Assembly (NCBI RefSeq): GCF_002743055.1
Contig: NZ_PDYM01000022.1
Coordinates: forward strand, 1-50,888
Source of the DNA: Sporosarcina sp. P13
GTDB lineage: Bacteria > Bacillota > Bacilli > Bacillales_A > Planococcaceae
Length of the DNA stretch: 50,888 nt
Reading direction: 5' to 3'
Shown here in pieces: positions 1-8,570 of the stretch. The stretch's first letter is position 1; each line of letters starts with the position of its first letter. Under the pieces are notes generated by a model. The model made no database searches, was not told the DNA's origin, and was given only the letters and a program-made list of their open reading frames with translations. A program made the position numbers and the translations under genes.

Positions 1-516
1 ACGATTGCAGATTCTTTCAATGAAATTCAGCCACTATTACCGATAAAGTATTCACCGTTTCAAGACAATGCCAATGGAAATCAAGGCTATCTCTTTCCAT
101 GCAACGAAGAACTGACGATTAAACTTGTCAAACTAATCGCGGACTTTAACATCTATGAAATTGATGAAGAGCAATTGGAATTCGTTATGGGAACAGTACA
201 GAAAACGGAACACCATTTCCTTACCCCACACCTCGCTGAAACCGAAGCAGAAGAGAAAACTAAAGTACGACTAGGACATCAACGATTCCGAAACGAACTC
301 TCGCCATTGTGGCACAATCAATGCGTACTGTGCGAAATCGAGCTGCCTGAACTACTGCAAGCTAGTTACGCAAAACCGTCTAAAGACAGCACGACTAATG
401 AACGCAGCGATCCAAACAACGGCATCCTACTCTGTCGTAACCACGACGCACTTTATCATAACGGCTGCATGGCAAGATTAGTGCGAATCGGAAGAAGTGT
501 AATAAGCCTTCTTTGA
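1..516 (+). CDS. HNH endonuclease, C-terminal part (5' end outside window)
   Basis: The frame is open from base 1 to the TGA at 514-516, so this is the last 171 residues of a longer protein. Near the end there is a CVLC pair, then ASYAKP, then NNGILLCRNHD, which is the layout of bacterial HNH nucleases (CxxC, ASHIKPW, NGLLLCxNHD). The first histidine of the usual ASH motif is a tyrosine here (codon 367-369); the second cysteine pair and the terminal NHD are kept. Restriction or repair nucleases carry such domains, but the N-terminal part that would tell is missing. The protein may be catalytically weak or dead. A terminator follows at 565-596. Confidence 0.7.
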   Translation, partial: TIADSFNEIQPLLPIKYSPFQDNANGNQGYLFPCNEELTIKLVKLIADFNIYEIDEEQLEFVMGTVQKTEHHFLTPHLAETEAEEKTKVRLGHQRFRNELSPLWHNQCVLCEIELPELLQASYAKPSKDSTTNERSDPNNGILLCRNHDALYHNGCMARLVRIGRSVISLL

Positions 517-564
517 AATGGCATAAGAAGCATGTGTATAAGGAGTAGAGAGTTTTATTCTAAG

Positions 565-596
565 TCCACTAGCGTGTAGTTGCTAGTGGATTTTTT
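565..596 (+). terminator. Rho-independent terminator after HNH gene
   Basis: TCCACTAGC at 565-573 pairs perfectly with GCTAGTGGA at 582-590 over an 8-base loop, followed directly by six T residues. Confidence 0.85.
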
Positions 597-1236
597 GTAG
601 GGTTTTGGCTGAAATGGGTCTGAGTTCCGTGAAAAGCTAGGGAGTTATGCGGAAGTCTGGCTGTGTTGCATGCATAGCTATCTCCGTCTGTGGGGTGCAC
701 GCGTGTATAGTAGACGATTGACAGAAATAAAATGATAGCCTTCATTCATCTACTGATGAACTGTTTCCTTTATGGGAATGGAAGCAGACAATAGAAAGAA
801 TCATCGATTGCGCCATACCTAATTTTTACAAACCAGGCTGTTAAGGCTTTAGAAACATCTGTTAAACAACCGCTCGCTCTATGGATAGGCGGTCCTGTTT
901 CTTTACCTTGTTTGCATTGTAATCAAAAAGTGGACGTCCAAATAGTCTTTGAAAAATGACTTACTGTGACGGTCACATTTGCGTTCTCATTGTAAGTTCA
1001 TATAATTTGGCTTGCTACACCGACGCATTATACGACATTTCTCCATTAATCTACCGCTTAAGAAATCAATTTCAATATCCAAAAAAGAGCATCAGATTTT
1101 TGTTTTTCCGATCCTGCTATAACCGAATGGGTATAACATTAAGTTTTGGCTCCTTATAAATTTTGGTTATACCCACATTAGCAAACGGTATTTTACATTA
1201 CATAAAGTTCTAGATAATATTAAGGTAAGTTAAGAG
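597..1236. other. Non-coding or decayed stretch
   Basis: No frame with a ribosome binding site and recognisable protein. Short frames read like broken coding DNA: around 744-840 a frame containing LFPLWEWKQTIE, and around 905-955 a CLHCNQK motif that runs into a stop at 956-958. These may be remnants of former genes, but I cannot name them. The open frame at 956-1159 has no ribosome binding site and looks spurious. Confidence 0.4.
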
Positions 1237-1261
1237 TTCGGAAGATATAGAAAATTCCGAA
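1237..1261. promoter_or_regulatory. Inverted repeat upstream of the ligase operon, possible operator
   Basis: TTCGGAA at 1237-1243 and TTCCGAA at 1255-1261 form a perfect 7-bp inverted repeat with an 11-base spacer, about 50 bases before the first gene of the catabolic island. It could bind a regulator or be a chance dyad; no T-tract follows, so it is not a terminator. Confidence 0.3.
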
Positions 1262-1313
1262 TGACCTTTCTCTTTGAAGGAGTTTTTAAAATACAAGTGG
1301 AGGAGTGCATATT

Positions 1314-2681
1314 GTGATAACTAAATTGAAAGCAAAAAAGGTTCAGTATACAAATCCAATCTTCAATCAAATGACAGGGGAAGAAATAAAAGAATATCAA
1401 TTTAAATTATTGAAGAAACAGTTAAAGTACGCCTATCGCAATTCCGTGTTTTATAAAGCTAGATTTGATGAAATTGGTGTACGACCAGAGGATATTAAAA
1501 CGTTCGATGATTACTACAAGCTTCCGGTATTTATTAACAAAACGATTGAAAGAGAGACGCAAAAAGAGTCTATGGAACGATATGGACATCCATTTGGTCT
1601 TCACTTATGTAGCTCACCTGATGAAGTGGTCTTTACTGGGACAACAAGTGGAACGTCGGGTAATCCGACGTTTACGTACACATTCACAGAACCAGATATA
1701 AACTTTTTAAATCGTTATATTGCTCACATGTTAGACTACGGGGGTATTCAAGCAGGTGAGAGGTTATTATTCAGTCACTCTCTGGGGATTTATGCCACAT
1801 CCTCTATCCTGTGGGGTATACGATCTCATGGAGTGCTACCAATAGATGTAGATGTACGAGCGGGAAGTAAAATGATTTTGGAATATGCAAAAATGACTAA
1901 ACCAACTGCAGCGATGATGACTCCTTCGTTGGCTGAACATCTAATCGATAAAGCGCCTGAGCAAATTGGTATGGAAGTAGGCGAATTAGGATTACAAGCT
2001 ATTTTTACAGTAGGAGAAATCGGTGTAGGTGTTCCAGAAATTAAGAAGAAAATTGAAGAAGCGTACGGCTGTCGCATTTATGATTATTTAGGTGAGCTAG
2101 GATTTTCATGTGATTCGGACGAATATCATGGCATTCATTGTGTGGCCCCGGATTTAAGTTTATTCCCGAATGACTTAATTGACCCTGAAACAAAACAACC
2201 TATTGAAATCTATGATGGCGTAGTAGGTGAGTTAATCGCAACAGAATTTAATTTGAAAGCGCTACCAAGAATTCGATATTCATCAGGAGATATTGTACAA
2301 GTTTTCACCAACGAATGTCCTGGATGTGGATTCACTGGAAAAAGGGTGAAATTCATAGGGCGTTCTGACGATATGCTTATCATTAAAGGAGCTAACGTGT
2401 ATCCATCGGCTATAAAAAGAGTTATATCTAATTTCATACCAGAGATAACAGGTGAATTAAGAATTGTTCTTAATAATCCACCACCTCGAGTTGTGCCACC
2501 ATTACTAGTAAAACTGGAGCATGGAGGAATTACTGATAGTAAAAAGCTTGAAGATCTGGAGAAGAGAATAAAAAGCGCACTTCATAATGAAGTTAGAGTC
2601 ACTCCCCATATTATATGGTGCGAACCAGGCACATTGGAAAAGGCTTTAACAAAAACGCCAATTTTTGAAGCGAACTATTAA
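1314..2681 (+). CDS. PaaK-like acyl-CoA (aryl-CoA) ligase, AMP-forming
   Basis: A 455-residue AMP-dependent ligase of the phenylacetate-CoA ligase type. It should activate a carboxylic acid to its CoA thioester through an acyl-adenylate in the cytosol. The phosphate-binding loop TSGTSGNPT lies at about residues 111-119, an RYSSGD motif follows near 323, and the GRSDDMLIIKGANVYP hinge near 350 is typical of PaaK relatives. The first GTG (1305) is only one base from the GGAGG, so I prefer the GTG at 1314, about 10 bases from it. It heads the island, 29 bases before the amidohydrolase. The substrate is unknown: phenylacetate is only the family archetype and no PaaABCDE genes are present in the window. 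Confidence 0.85.
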   Translation: MITKLKAKKVQYTNPIFNQMTGEEIKEYQFKLLKKQLKYAYRNSVFYKARFDEIGVRPEDIKTFDDYYKLPVFINKTIERETQKESMERYGHPFGLHLCSSPDEVVFTGTTSGTSGNPTFTYTFTEPDINFLNRYIAHMLDYGGIQAGERLLFSHSLGIYATSSILWGIRSHGVLPIDVDVRAGSKMILEYAKMTKPTAAMMTPSLAEHLIDKAPEQIGMEVGELGLQAIFTVGEIGVGVPEIKKKIEEAYGCRIYDYLGELGFSCDSDEYHGIHCVAPDLSLFPNDLIDPETKQPIEIYDGVVGELIATEFNLKALPRIRYSSGDIVQVFTNECPGCGFTGKRVKFIGRSDDMLIIKGANVYPSAIKRVISNFIPEITGELRIVLNNPPPRVVPPLLVKLEHGGITDSKKLEDLEKRIKSALHNEVRVTPHIIWCEPGTLEKALTKTPIFEANY

Positions 2682-2710
2682 AAACTAGCATAGTAAAGGT
2701 GGAGATTCAG

Positions 2711-3709
2711 TTGATTATCGATTGTTCAAACACATTACCTGAGTTTCAATTTGAGAGTTCCTTAGAAATTAACCATAAAAATGAAGAGTACAGAAAGTTA
2801 TTTGGTCAACGATGGGCACGATTAGCAGGATGGTCAAAGGAAGAGTTTATGGAAAAGGCTTCATTAAAGCCTGCGGAAGAAGTTCTGAAAGAAGTCTACG
2901 CGAAGTTAGAAACAGACTTCTCAATGGATAAATTTTTAAAAATGCTAAGTGATTCAGATATTGCTTATCATGCCATTCATAATATGGACTACGGACGAGA
3001 TAGTACAGAAGCTCCGGTTGATCACGACTATATTGCGGGAATTATAAAAAAGTATCCAAATAGGTTCATAGCTTACGCTGGTTTTAATCCGCATAAAGGA
3101 ATAGAAAGTTTGAAAGTCGTTAGAAAAGCGTTAACGGAACAGGGATATAAGGCTGTAGTCATACCCCCGTATGAACATGGTTTAAAAGCTGATGATAGAA
3201 AGTATTATCCGCTGTATGCATTATGTGAAGAATTGGATATTCCGATTTGGATTCATACTTCTATTAATTATTATAGAGAAACATCTGTATTTATTGACCA
3301 TCCATCAAATTTAGAGGCACCGCTAATGGATTTCAAAAATTTGAAAATTATCGCTGGGCACGGTGGTTGGCCTTGGTTACCCGACATGATGGCGATGCTA
3401 TTGAAATACAAAAATCTACATGTAGATACTTCTGCTTTTAGACCACGTTATATTGCGGAACCAAATACGGGATGGGACATGTTCCTTCATTATGCTAATA
3501 GCTTAATTCAAGATCAAATTGTATTTGGATCAGATTGGTTAACTTTAGGTATTCCAATTAAAGAGTTTATGGCTGAGGTTGAAGAATGGCCATTAAAGGA
3601 TTCTGTACGAGAAAAGTATTATTGGAAAAACGCAAGTAAATTATTCAAACTTGAATTACCAGTAACTATAACTAGTGGGGGGAATAATGATGAATCATAT
3701 TCAAAGTAA
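2711..3709 (+). CDS. Amidohydrolase-2 family protein (ACMSD/decarboxylase-like TIM barrel)
   Basis: 332 residues resembling the amidohydrolase_2 family, whose members are mostly metal-dependent decarboxylases and hydrolases of small carboxylic acids. Candidate metal or catalytic residues are His182 (WIHTS), His217 (AGHGGWPW) and Asp275 (FGSDW), in the expected order. The N-terminal strand reads IIDCSNTLPE and lacks the usual HxH pair, so metal binding may differ or the protein may belong to a divergent branch. TTG at 2711 fits the AAAGGTGGAG site best; a GTG at 2699 overlaps that site. It overlaps the next gene by 20 bases, implying translational coupling. It probably acts on the compound activated by the upstream ligase; whether before or after activation is open. 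Confidence 0.75.
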   Translation: MIIDCSNTLPEFQFESSLEINHKNEEYRKLFGQRWARLAGWSKEEFMEKASLKPAEEVLKEVYAKLETDFSMDKFLKMLSDSDIAYHAIHNMDYGRDSTEAPVDHDYIAGIIKKYPNRFIAYAGFNPHKGIESLKVVRKALTEQGYKAVVIPPYEHGLKADDRKYYPLYALCEELDIPIWIHTSINYYRETSVFIDHPSNLEAPLMDFKNLKIIAGHGGWPWLPDMMAMLLKYKNLHVDTSAFRPRYIAEPNTGWDMFLHYANSLIQDQIVFGSDWLTLGIPIKEFMAEVEEWPLKDSVREKYYWKNASKLFKLELPVTITSGGNNDESYSK

Positions 3710-4019
3710 AGAGCAGTATACGGAGTTAATAGCAAATAAGAAAGCGACGGTCCTATTCTTTTCAGCAGATTGGTGTCCTGACTGTAACTTCATTGATGGG
3801 TTTTTCGATGAAATTATGGAGAAAAACAAGGAAGACTTTGATTTCTATAAAGTCAATCCGGATACACAGCAAGAAGTATGTGCAGCAGCTAATGTAATGG
3901 GAATTCCAAGCTTTGTAACCTATCAAAATAGTACTATCATTGCTGATATGGTTGGCAACGATAGTAGAACAAAAGAAGAAATTGAAGCGTTTTTAGAACG
4001 TTCTAAAGTAGCAAAATAA
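3690..4019 (+). CDS. Thioredoxin-like protein
   Basis: A 109-residue single-domain thioredoxin fold protein with active site WCPDC at residues 28-32, preceded by a VLFFSADWC strand and followed by the MGIPSF cis-proline loop. It has no signal peptide, so it is cytosolic. The CPDC motif differs from the CGPC of general thioredoxin and suggests a specialised reductant. It starts inside the end of the amidohydrolase gene (GGGGGG ribosome site at 3677-3682; ATG at 3687 or 3690). Tight coupling suggests it serves an enzyme of this pathway, for example keeping a cysteine reduced, but that is inference. Confidence 0.85.
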   Translation: MNHIQSKEQYTELIANKKATVLFFSADWCPDCNFIDGFFDEIMEKNKEDFDFYKVNPDTQQEVCAAANVMGIPSFVTYQNSTIIADMVGNDSRTKEEIEAFLERSKVAK

Positions 4020-4101
4020 CGAAAAAGTTACATGCTCGATGACTAATAGACTTCGGTTTATTAGTCATTCTTTAAAAGATTCTAGTAGACGGAGGGATTT
4101 T

Positions 4102-5730
4102 ATGAGAAGAGGACTATTGTCGGTAGTTGCTGTAAGCTTACTCTCGTTTTTACTTGTTGCATGTACTAATGAAGGAGATTCAAATGCTGGTGGAGAAAGT
4201 ACTAATAACACGGATGGTAAAGAAAAAACTTTAGTGTTTGGTCGAGGCGCAGACAGTTATACATTAGATCCCCAAAATTCAAATGAAATAGAGACCTGGT
4301 TAGTAACAAAGAATATTTATGAGACATTGGTAGAGTTCGAAAAAGAAACGACTGACATTGTTCCAGCGTTAGCTGAAACGTGGAATGTTTCTGAAGACGG
4401 AAAAACATGGACCTTTGATCTCCAAGAAAATGTTAAATTCCATGATGGTACAGACTTTAATGCCGATGCAGTTGTGTATAATTTCGAGCGTATGATGGAT
4501 AAAAATCATCCCAATCGTGATGGTGGGGAATACTCCGTATATCGTGCAATGTTCAATGGTTTTAAAGGAGAAGGAAGTTCAATTGAAAGTGTTTCAGCAC
4601 TTGACGAAAATACTGTTGAGTTTAAATTGGCAGAACCTCAAGCAACTTTTCTTACAAATTTAGCAATGCATGCATTTGGGATTATTAGTCCAGAAGCATT
4701 GAAAAAATATGGTCAAAAAATTAACGAAAATCCAGTGGGTACAGGTCCATTTACATTCGTATCATGGAGCCCAAATGATAATATCACTATTGTAAAAAAT
4801 AAAGAGTATTGGGTATCTGACTTACCTAAATTAGACAAAATTATTTATAAGGTAATACCAGATAATACAGCTAGATTTACTGCCATGAAAAATGGGGAGC
4901 TAGATATTATGGTAGGGTTAAATCCTTCCGACTTAAAATCTGTTGAAGCGAATGCTGATTTACAAGTAACACTACGTCCACCACTTAATGTTGGTTATAT
5001 GTCAATTAACAATATGAAAGCTCCTCTCGATAATGTAAAAGTCAGACAGGCGATCAATCATGCCGTAGACAAAAAAGGGATTGCGGATGCTTATTTTTAC
5101 GGTCTTGCAAATCCAGTCAAAAATCTACTACCTTCAACTAGTTGGGCTTATAACGATGAGATTAGTGGTTATGATTATGATTTGGAAAAAGCTAAAGCAC
5201 TTTTGACTGAAGCGGGATATCCAAACGGGTTTGATCTTGAATTTTCGGTAACATCAAACTCACGGATCTATATGCAGCAACCGACAAAAATGGTTGAAGC
5301 AATCAAATCTAGCTTTGAAAAGATTGGAATTAACGTTAAAGTGGTCACGCTAGAATGGGCAACATATCTCGAAAAAATAAGAAGTGGCAAACATTCTGTG
5401 GGATTAATCGGATGGGTTGGTGACAACGGAGACCCTGATAATTTCCTTTATTCCACACTTAGCAAAAATAATACGGTTGTAGGATCGGCACAAAACCATA
5501 TGTTTTATAAAAATGATGAAGTCAGTGATCTATTGTTGCAAGCAAAGGGGATTATGGATCAAGAGGAAAGAACTAAGGTTTATAAAGATGTTCAGAAAAT
5601 CGTACATGAAGATGCACCCTTTGTTCCATTGGTAGAAGTGAAAGAGGCAGTAGTTAGTGGACCTAATGTGCAAGGGTATTTCCCACATCCAACAGGTGCT
5701 GAGAGCATGTTGAATGTTACGCTAGATTAA
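4102..5730 (+). CDS. ABC transporter substrate-binding lipoprotein, family 5 (OppA/DppA type)
   Basis: A 542-residue extracytoplasmic binding protein. A basic start, a hydrophobic stretch and the lipobox LLVAC (Cys21) mark a lipoprotein anchored on the outer face of the membrane. Family signatures include the N-terminal YTLDPQNSNE region and the GTGPFTFVSW segment near the middle; such proteins bind peptides, nickel chelates, sugars or organic acids. The GGAGGG at 4091-4096 and the signal peptide support ATG 4102 rather than the upstream ATG at 4039. It most likely feeds the DppDFBC-like transporter at 7.5-11.4 kb, from which it is separated by a CoA-transferase gene and by the remnant of a second binding protein. 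Confidence 0.92.
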   Translation: MRRGLLSVVAVSLLSFLLVACTNEGDSNAGGESTNNTDGKEKTLVFGRGADSYTLDPQNSNEIETWLVTKNIYETLVEFEKETTDIVPALAETWNVSEDGKTWTFDLQENVKFHDGTDFNADAVVYNFERMMDKNHPNRDGGEYSVYRAMFNGFKGEGSSIESVSALDENTVEFKLAEPQATFLTNLAMHAFGIISPEALKKYGQKINENPVGTGPFTFVSWSPNDNITIVKNKEYWVSDLPKLDKIIYKVIPDNTARFTAMKNGELDIMVGLNPSDLKSVEANADLQVTLRPPLNVGYMSINNMKAPLDNVKVRQAINHAVDKKGIADAYFYGLANPVKNLLPSTSWAYNDEISGYDYDLEKAKALLTEAGYPNGFDLEFSVTSNSRIYMQQPTKMVEAIKSSFEKIGINVKVVTLEWATYLEKIRSGKHSVGLIGWVGDNGDPDNFLYSTLSKNNTVVGSAQNHMFYKNDEVSDLLLQAKGIMDQEERTKVYKDVQKIVHEDAPFVPLVEVKEAVVSGPNVQGYFPHPTGAESMLNVTLD

Positions 5731-5765
5731 AAACGATGGAATTTAATAGGAGGGATGAAGGGGAT

Positions 5766-6989
5766 ATGACTGCTAAGCCGTTGGAAAACTTGAAAGTACT
5801 TGATCTTAGCTGGGTATTCTCAGCTCCGTACGCCACGCTAATGCTCCAGGATTTAGGTGCAGAAGTTGTTAAAGTGGAAAGACCTGTTACGGGAGACCGA
5901 TCTAGATTTTTACCTCCATTTAAAGAGGACGTAAGCGCTTACTTCTTTATGTTAAACAGAGGGAAGAAGTCAATTTCTTTAAATTTAAAAAGTGAAGAAG
6001 GAAAACAAATATTTTTAGACTTAGCTAAACAATTTGATGTTATTGTTGAAAACTTTGTAGCTGGAACGCTAGAGAAGCTAGGTTTAGGTTATCAAGCTTT
6101 AAAAGAAGTGAATCCAAAGATCATCTATGCCTCACTCAATGGGTTTGGTAGCGATGGACCTTATTCGCATCTTCCAAGTATTGATGGAATTGCTCAAGCG
6201 ATGGGTGGTCTTATGAGTCAGAATGGTCTGGAAGGAGGTCAACCATTAAAAACAGGTCCAGCTGTAGCGGATGCTTTATCGGGCGTGTACTTGGCGAATG
6301 GAATCTTAAGTGCAATCATCCAAAGAAATAATACTGGGGAAGGTCAACGTATTGAAGTCAGTATGATGGATAGTGTGTTTTCTATTCTTGAAGAGACCGT
6401 AATAAAAACGAGTATGACTGGTGAAACGACTTCTGCCCGGGGAAATAAAGACCCTTTCGGTGCACCATGGGATGCTTTCCAAACAAAGGATGACAAATGG
6501 ATAATTGTTTGCGCAAGTGGTGAAGACCGATTTACGAATATTTTTAATGAAATAGGAAGAGCAGATATTGTGGAAGAGTACAAAGGTGGAGATGCTACCG
6601 CAATGTCAAAAAGAGCTCAAGATCTTGATTATTTAAATGAAATTTTTGCGGAGTGGGCACTTGAAAGAACGTCCGATGAAGTTCTAACCTTTTTAAGTGA
6701 TTTACATGTCCCAGCAGGTGAGGTTAAAGATGTTAAAGACCTCATTAATGATCCTCATTTAATTGGAAGGAATATGGTGGTAGATGTAAAACATCCAAAA
6801 CTAGGAGATGTTAAATTACCCAATTTCCCAGTTAAGTTCTTTTCTAGCGATATCGGACTTAGAAATGGTGACACACCGATCGAGCCGCAAATAGGTGAGC
6901 ATAATGCATTAGTCTTACAAGAAATGCTTGGGTACAGTGAACAAGAGATTAACCATTTAGAGTCTAAAGGAATTATTTACACTAAATAA
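5766..6989 (+). CDS. CaiB/BaiF (family III) CoA-transferase
   Basis: 407 residues of the family III acyl-CoA transferases, which move CoA between carboxylic acids through an aspartyl-CoA anhydride. The start KVLDLSWVFSAPYATLMLQD, the VENFVAGTLEKLGL segment and the candidate catalytic aspartate at residue 169 (PAVADALSG), the same number as in formyl-CoA transferase, all fit. ATG 5766 lies 11 bases after AGGAGGG; the ATG at 5736 would place that site inside the gene. With the PaaK-like ligase it gives the island two ways of making the CoA thioester, for instance ligase priming followed by transfer from an intermediate. Donor and acceptor cannot be read from sequence. Confidence 0.9.
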   Translation: MTAKPLENLKVLDLSWVFSAPYATLMLQDLGAEVVKVERPVTGDRSRFLPPFKEDVSAYFFMLNRGKKSISLNLKSEEGKQIFLDLAKQFDVIVENFVAGTLEKLGLGYQALKEVNPKIIYASLNGFGSDGPYSHLPSIDGIAQAMGGLMSQNGLEGGQPLKTGPAVADALSGVYLANGILSAIIQRNNTGEGQRIEVSMMDSVFSILEETVIKTSMTGETTSARGNKDPFGAPWDAFQTKDDKWIIVCASGEDRFTNIFNEIGRADIVEEYKGGDATAMSKRAQDLDYLNEIFAEWALERTSDEVLTFLSDLHVPAGEVKDVKDLINDPHLIGRNMVVDVKHPKLGDVKLPNFPVKFFSSDIGLRNGDTPIEPQIGEHNALVLQEMLGYSEQEINHLESKGIIYTK

Positions 6990-7257
6990 TAATGGGGAGA
7001 TTACACACTTATTTTTCTGGTTATTCAATATTTTGCGCTTTGAATTTTGTTTTATTAGTGAAAAATAAGGATGTAATGCAACTAGAACTGAAAAATGCAG
7101 CATTAGAATGTATTTAAAAACTCAACCTAGTTATTAATGCTGTAGGTAGAACTGTTCCTAAACTAGCAGAGGAAGATATCAGAAGGGGGATTCCAGATAG
7201 TTATTTCTAAGGAATTCCTCTTCATTTAAAGTAATTACGGCAAATTTTTTATATATA
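6990..7257. other. Decayed stretch after the CoA-transferase gene
   Basis: No intact gene. A short frame at about 7130-7210 reads NAVGRTVPKLAEEDIRRG before a TAA, and looks like a gene fragment. I could not identify the family. The stretch leads into the binding-protein remnant. Confidence 0.35.
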
Positions 7258-7520
7258 ATGCTTCATTCAAAATCATCATCTAACTTGTCTGAATATAAAA
7301 ATGAAGAGGTTGATAAGTTACTAACTTCAGCTCAACAGACGATGGATCAAGAGGAACGTACGCTTTATATAAGAAAGTACAAGAATTGGTACATGAAGAT
7401 GCACCTACAGTTCCACTAGCACATATAGAAAGTGCAATGGCTGGTGCTGCTTATGTAAAAGGCTATATTCCACATGCGATAGGCTATGAAAGCTTACAAG
7501 ATGTCTATATTGAAAAATAA
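7258..7520 (+). pseudogene. Remnant of a second family-5 substrate-binding protein (3' end only)
   Basis: Frames in this stretch match the C-terminus of the binding protein at 4102-5730: YKNEEVDKLL then MDQEERT, and after a frameshift near 7360 LYKKVQELVHEDAP and VKGYIPHAIGYES, against YKNDEVSDLL, MDQEERT, VQKIVHEDAP and VQGYFPHPTGAES. Only about the last 85 codons remain, ending in TAA at 7518-7520. It sits immediately before the ATPase gene, where a binding-protein gene normally stands, so it is probably the transporter's original binding protein, replaced by the intact gene upstream. Confidence 0.85.
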
Positions 7521-7544
7521 GACTATGAATAGGGGGGCTGTTAC

Positions 7545-8570
7545 ATGAAAACATTGCTATCCGTTTCTAATCTTAAGACCCATTTCTTTACAAACGAGGG
7601 AGTCGTTCGTTCTGTTGATGGTGTATCGTTCACAGTAAATGAAAGTGAAACAATTGGTATCGTGGGAGAATCTGGATCTGGAAAGAGCGTAACAGCTCTT
7701 TCCATAATGAACTTACTTCCTTATAAAAAAGGTAAGATTGTCGAGGGAAGTATAAAGTTTGGAGAACAAGAGCTAGTAGGGCTAAAACCGAAGGAAATGC
7801 GAGCGATACGGGGCAATGATATTGCAATGATTTTCCAAGAGCCTATGACAAGCTTAAATCCAAGCTACACAATAGGAAATCAAATTGGAGAAGCAATAAG
7901 GCAACATAATACTATCAAACGCAAAGAAGCTAGAAAACGAAGTATAGATTTATTGACAGAAGTAGGGATTCCGCACGCTGAAAGAATGGTAGACGAGTAT
8001 CCTCATAAGCTTTCAGGGGGTATGCGTCAAAGAGTAATGATTGCTATGGCACTAGCCTGCAAACCAAAATTACTTATTGCTGACGAGCCTACTACTGCTC
8101 TGGATGTAACGATACAAGCACAGATACTTGAGCTGATACAAAAGCTGAAAAAGGAAAGTAATACTTCCATACTTATGATTACACATGACCTCGCTGTTGT
8201 ATCAGAAGTGTGTGATCGCGTAATGGTTATGTATGCAGGTCGGATTGTGGAGGAGGCCAGTGTGAAGGAAATCTTTGAATCACCTTCACATCCCTATACA
8301 AAAGGTCTAATTGAATCAATTCCCTCTATTGATGAAGAAGTTGAATGGTTGAAAACGATTCAAGGGAATGTTCCAATTCCGTCACAGATGCCAATGGGTT
8401 GTAAGTTTGCTCCAAGATGTCAGTATGCAATTGAACGGTGTAGGCAAGAAGAACCCGAATTAATGGTTTTTGAATCAAGTCAGAAATCTCGCTGCTTTTT
8501 AGCAAAGGAGGTAAAAAATGAAACGACCATTATTAGAAGTGAAGAACTTGAAGCTGCATTTTCCGATTGA
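7545..8570 (+). CDS. Oligopeptide/dipeptide-type ABC transporter ATPase (DppD/OppD-like)
   Basis: 341 residues; one of two ATPases powering a family-5 importer at the inner side of the membrane. Walker A GESGSGKS at 41-48, Q-loop FQEPMTSLNP near 97-106, signature LSGGMRQR at 156-163, Walker B LLIADEP at 176-182 and H-loop His214 are all intact. The C-terminal oligopeptide-transporter extension has PMGCKFAPRC with clustered cysteines, as in Opp/Dpp ATPases. It follows AGGGGGG with ATG at 7545 and overlaps the next gene by 53 bases. First gene of a D-F-B-C set. Confidence 0.95.
   Translation: MKTLLSVSNLKTHFFTNEGVVRSVDGVSFTVNESETIGIVGESGSGKSVTALSIMNLLPYKKGKIVEGSIKFGEQELVGLKPKEMRAIRGNDIAMIFQEPMTSLNPSYTIGNQIGEAIRQHNTIKRKEARKRSIDLLTEVGIPHAERMVDEYPHKLSGGMRQRVMIAMALACKPKLLIADEPTTALDVTIQAQILELIQKLKKESNTSILMITHDLAVVSEVCDRVMVMYAGRIVEEASVKEIFESPSHPYTKGLIESIPSIDEEVEWLKTIQGNVPIPSQMPMGCKFAPRCQYAIERCRQEEPELMVFESSQKSRCFLAKEVKNETTIIRSEELEAAFSD

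Noticed and set aside
956..1159. 67-residue open frame
   Set aside because: No ribosome binding site, no family pattern, and it lies within a decayed stretch.
7119..7208. Citrate lyase alpha-like fragment (NAVGRTVP)
   Set aside because: Only a few residues resemble that family; the following residues do not.
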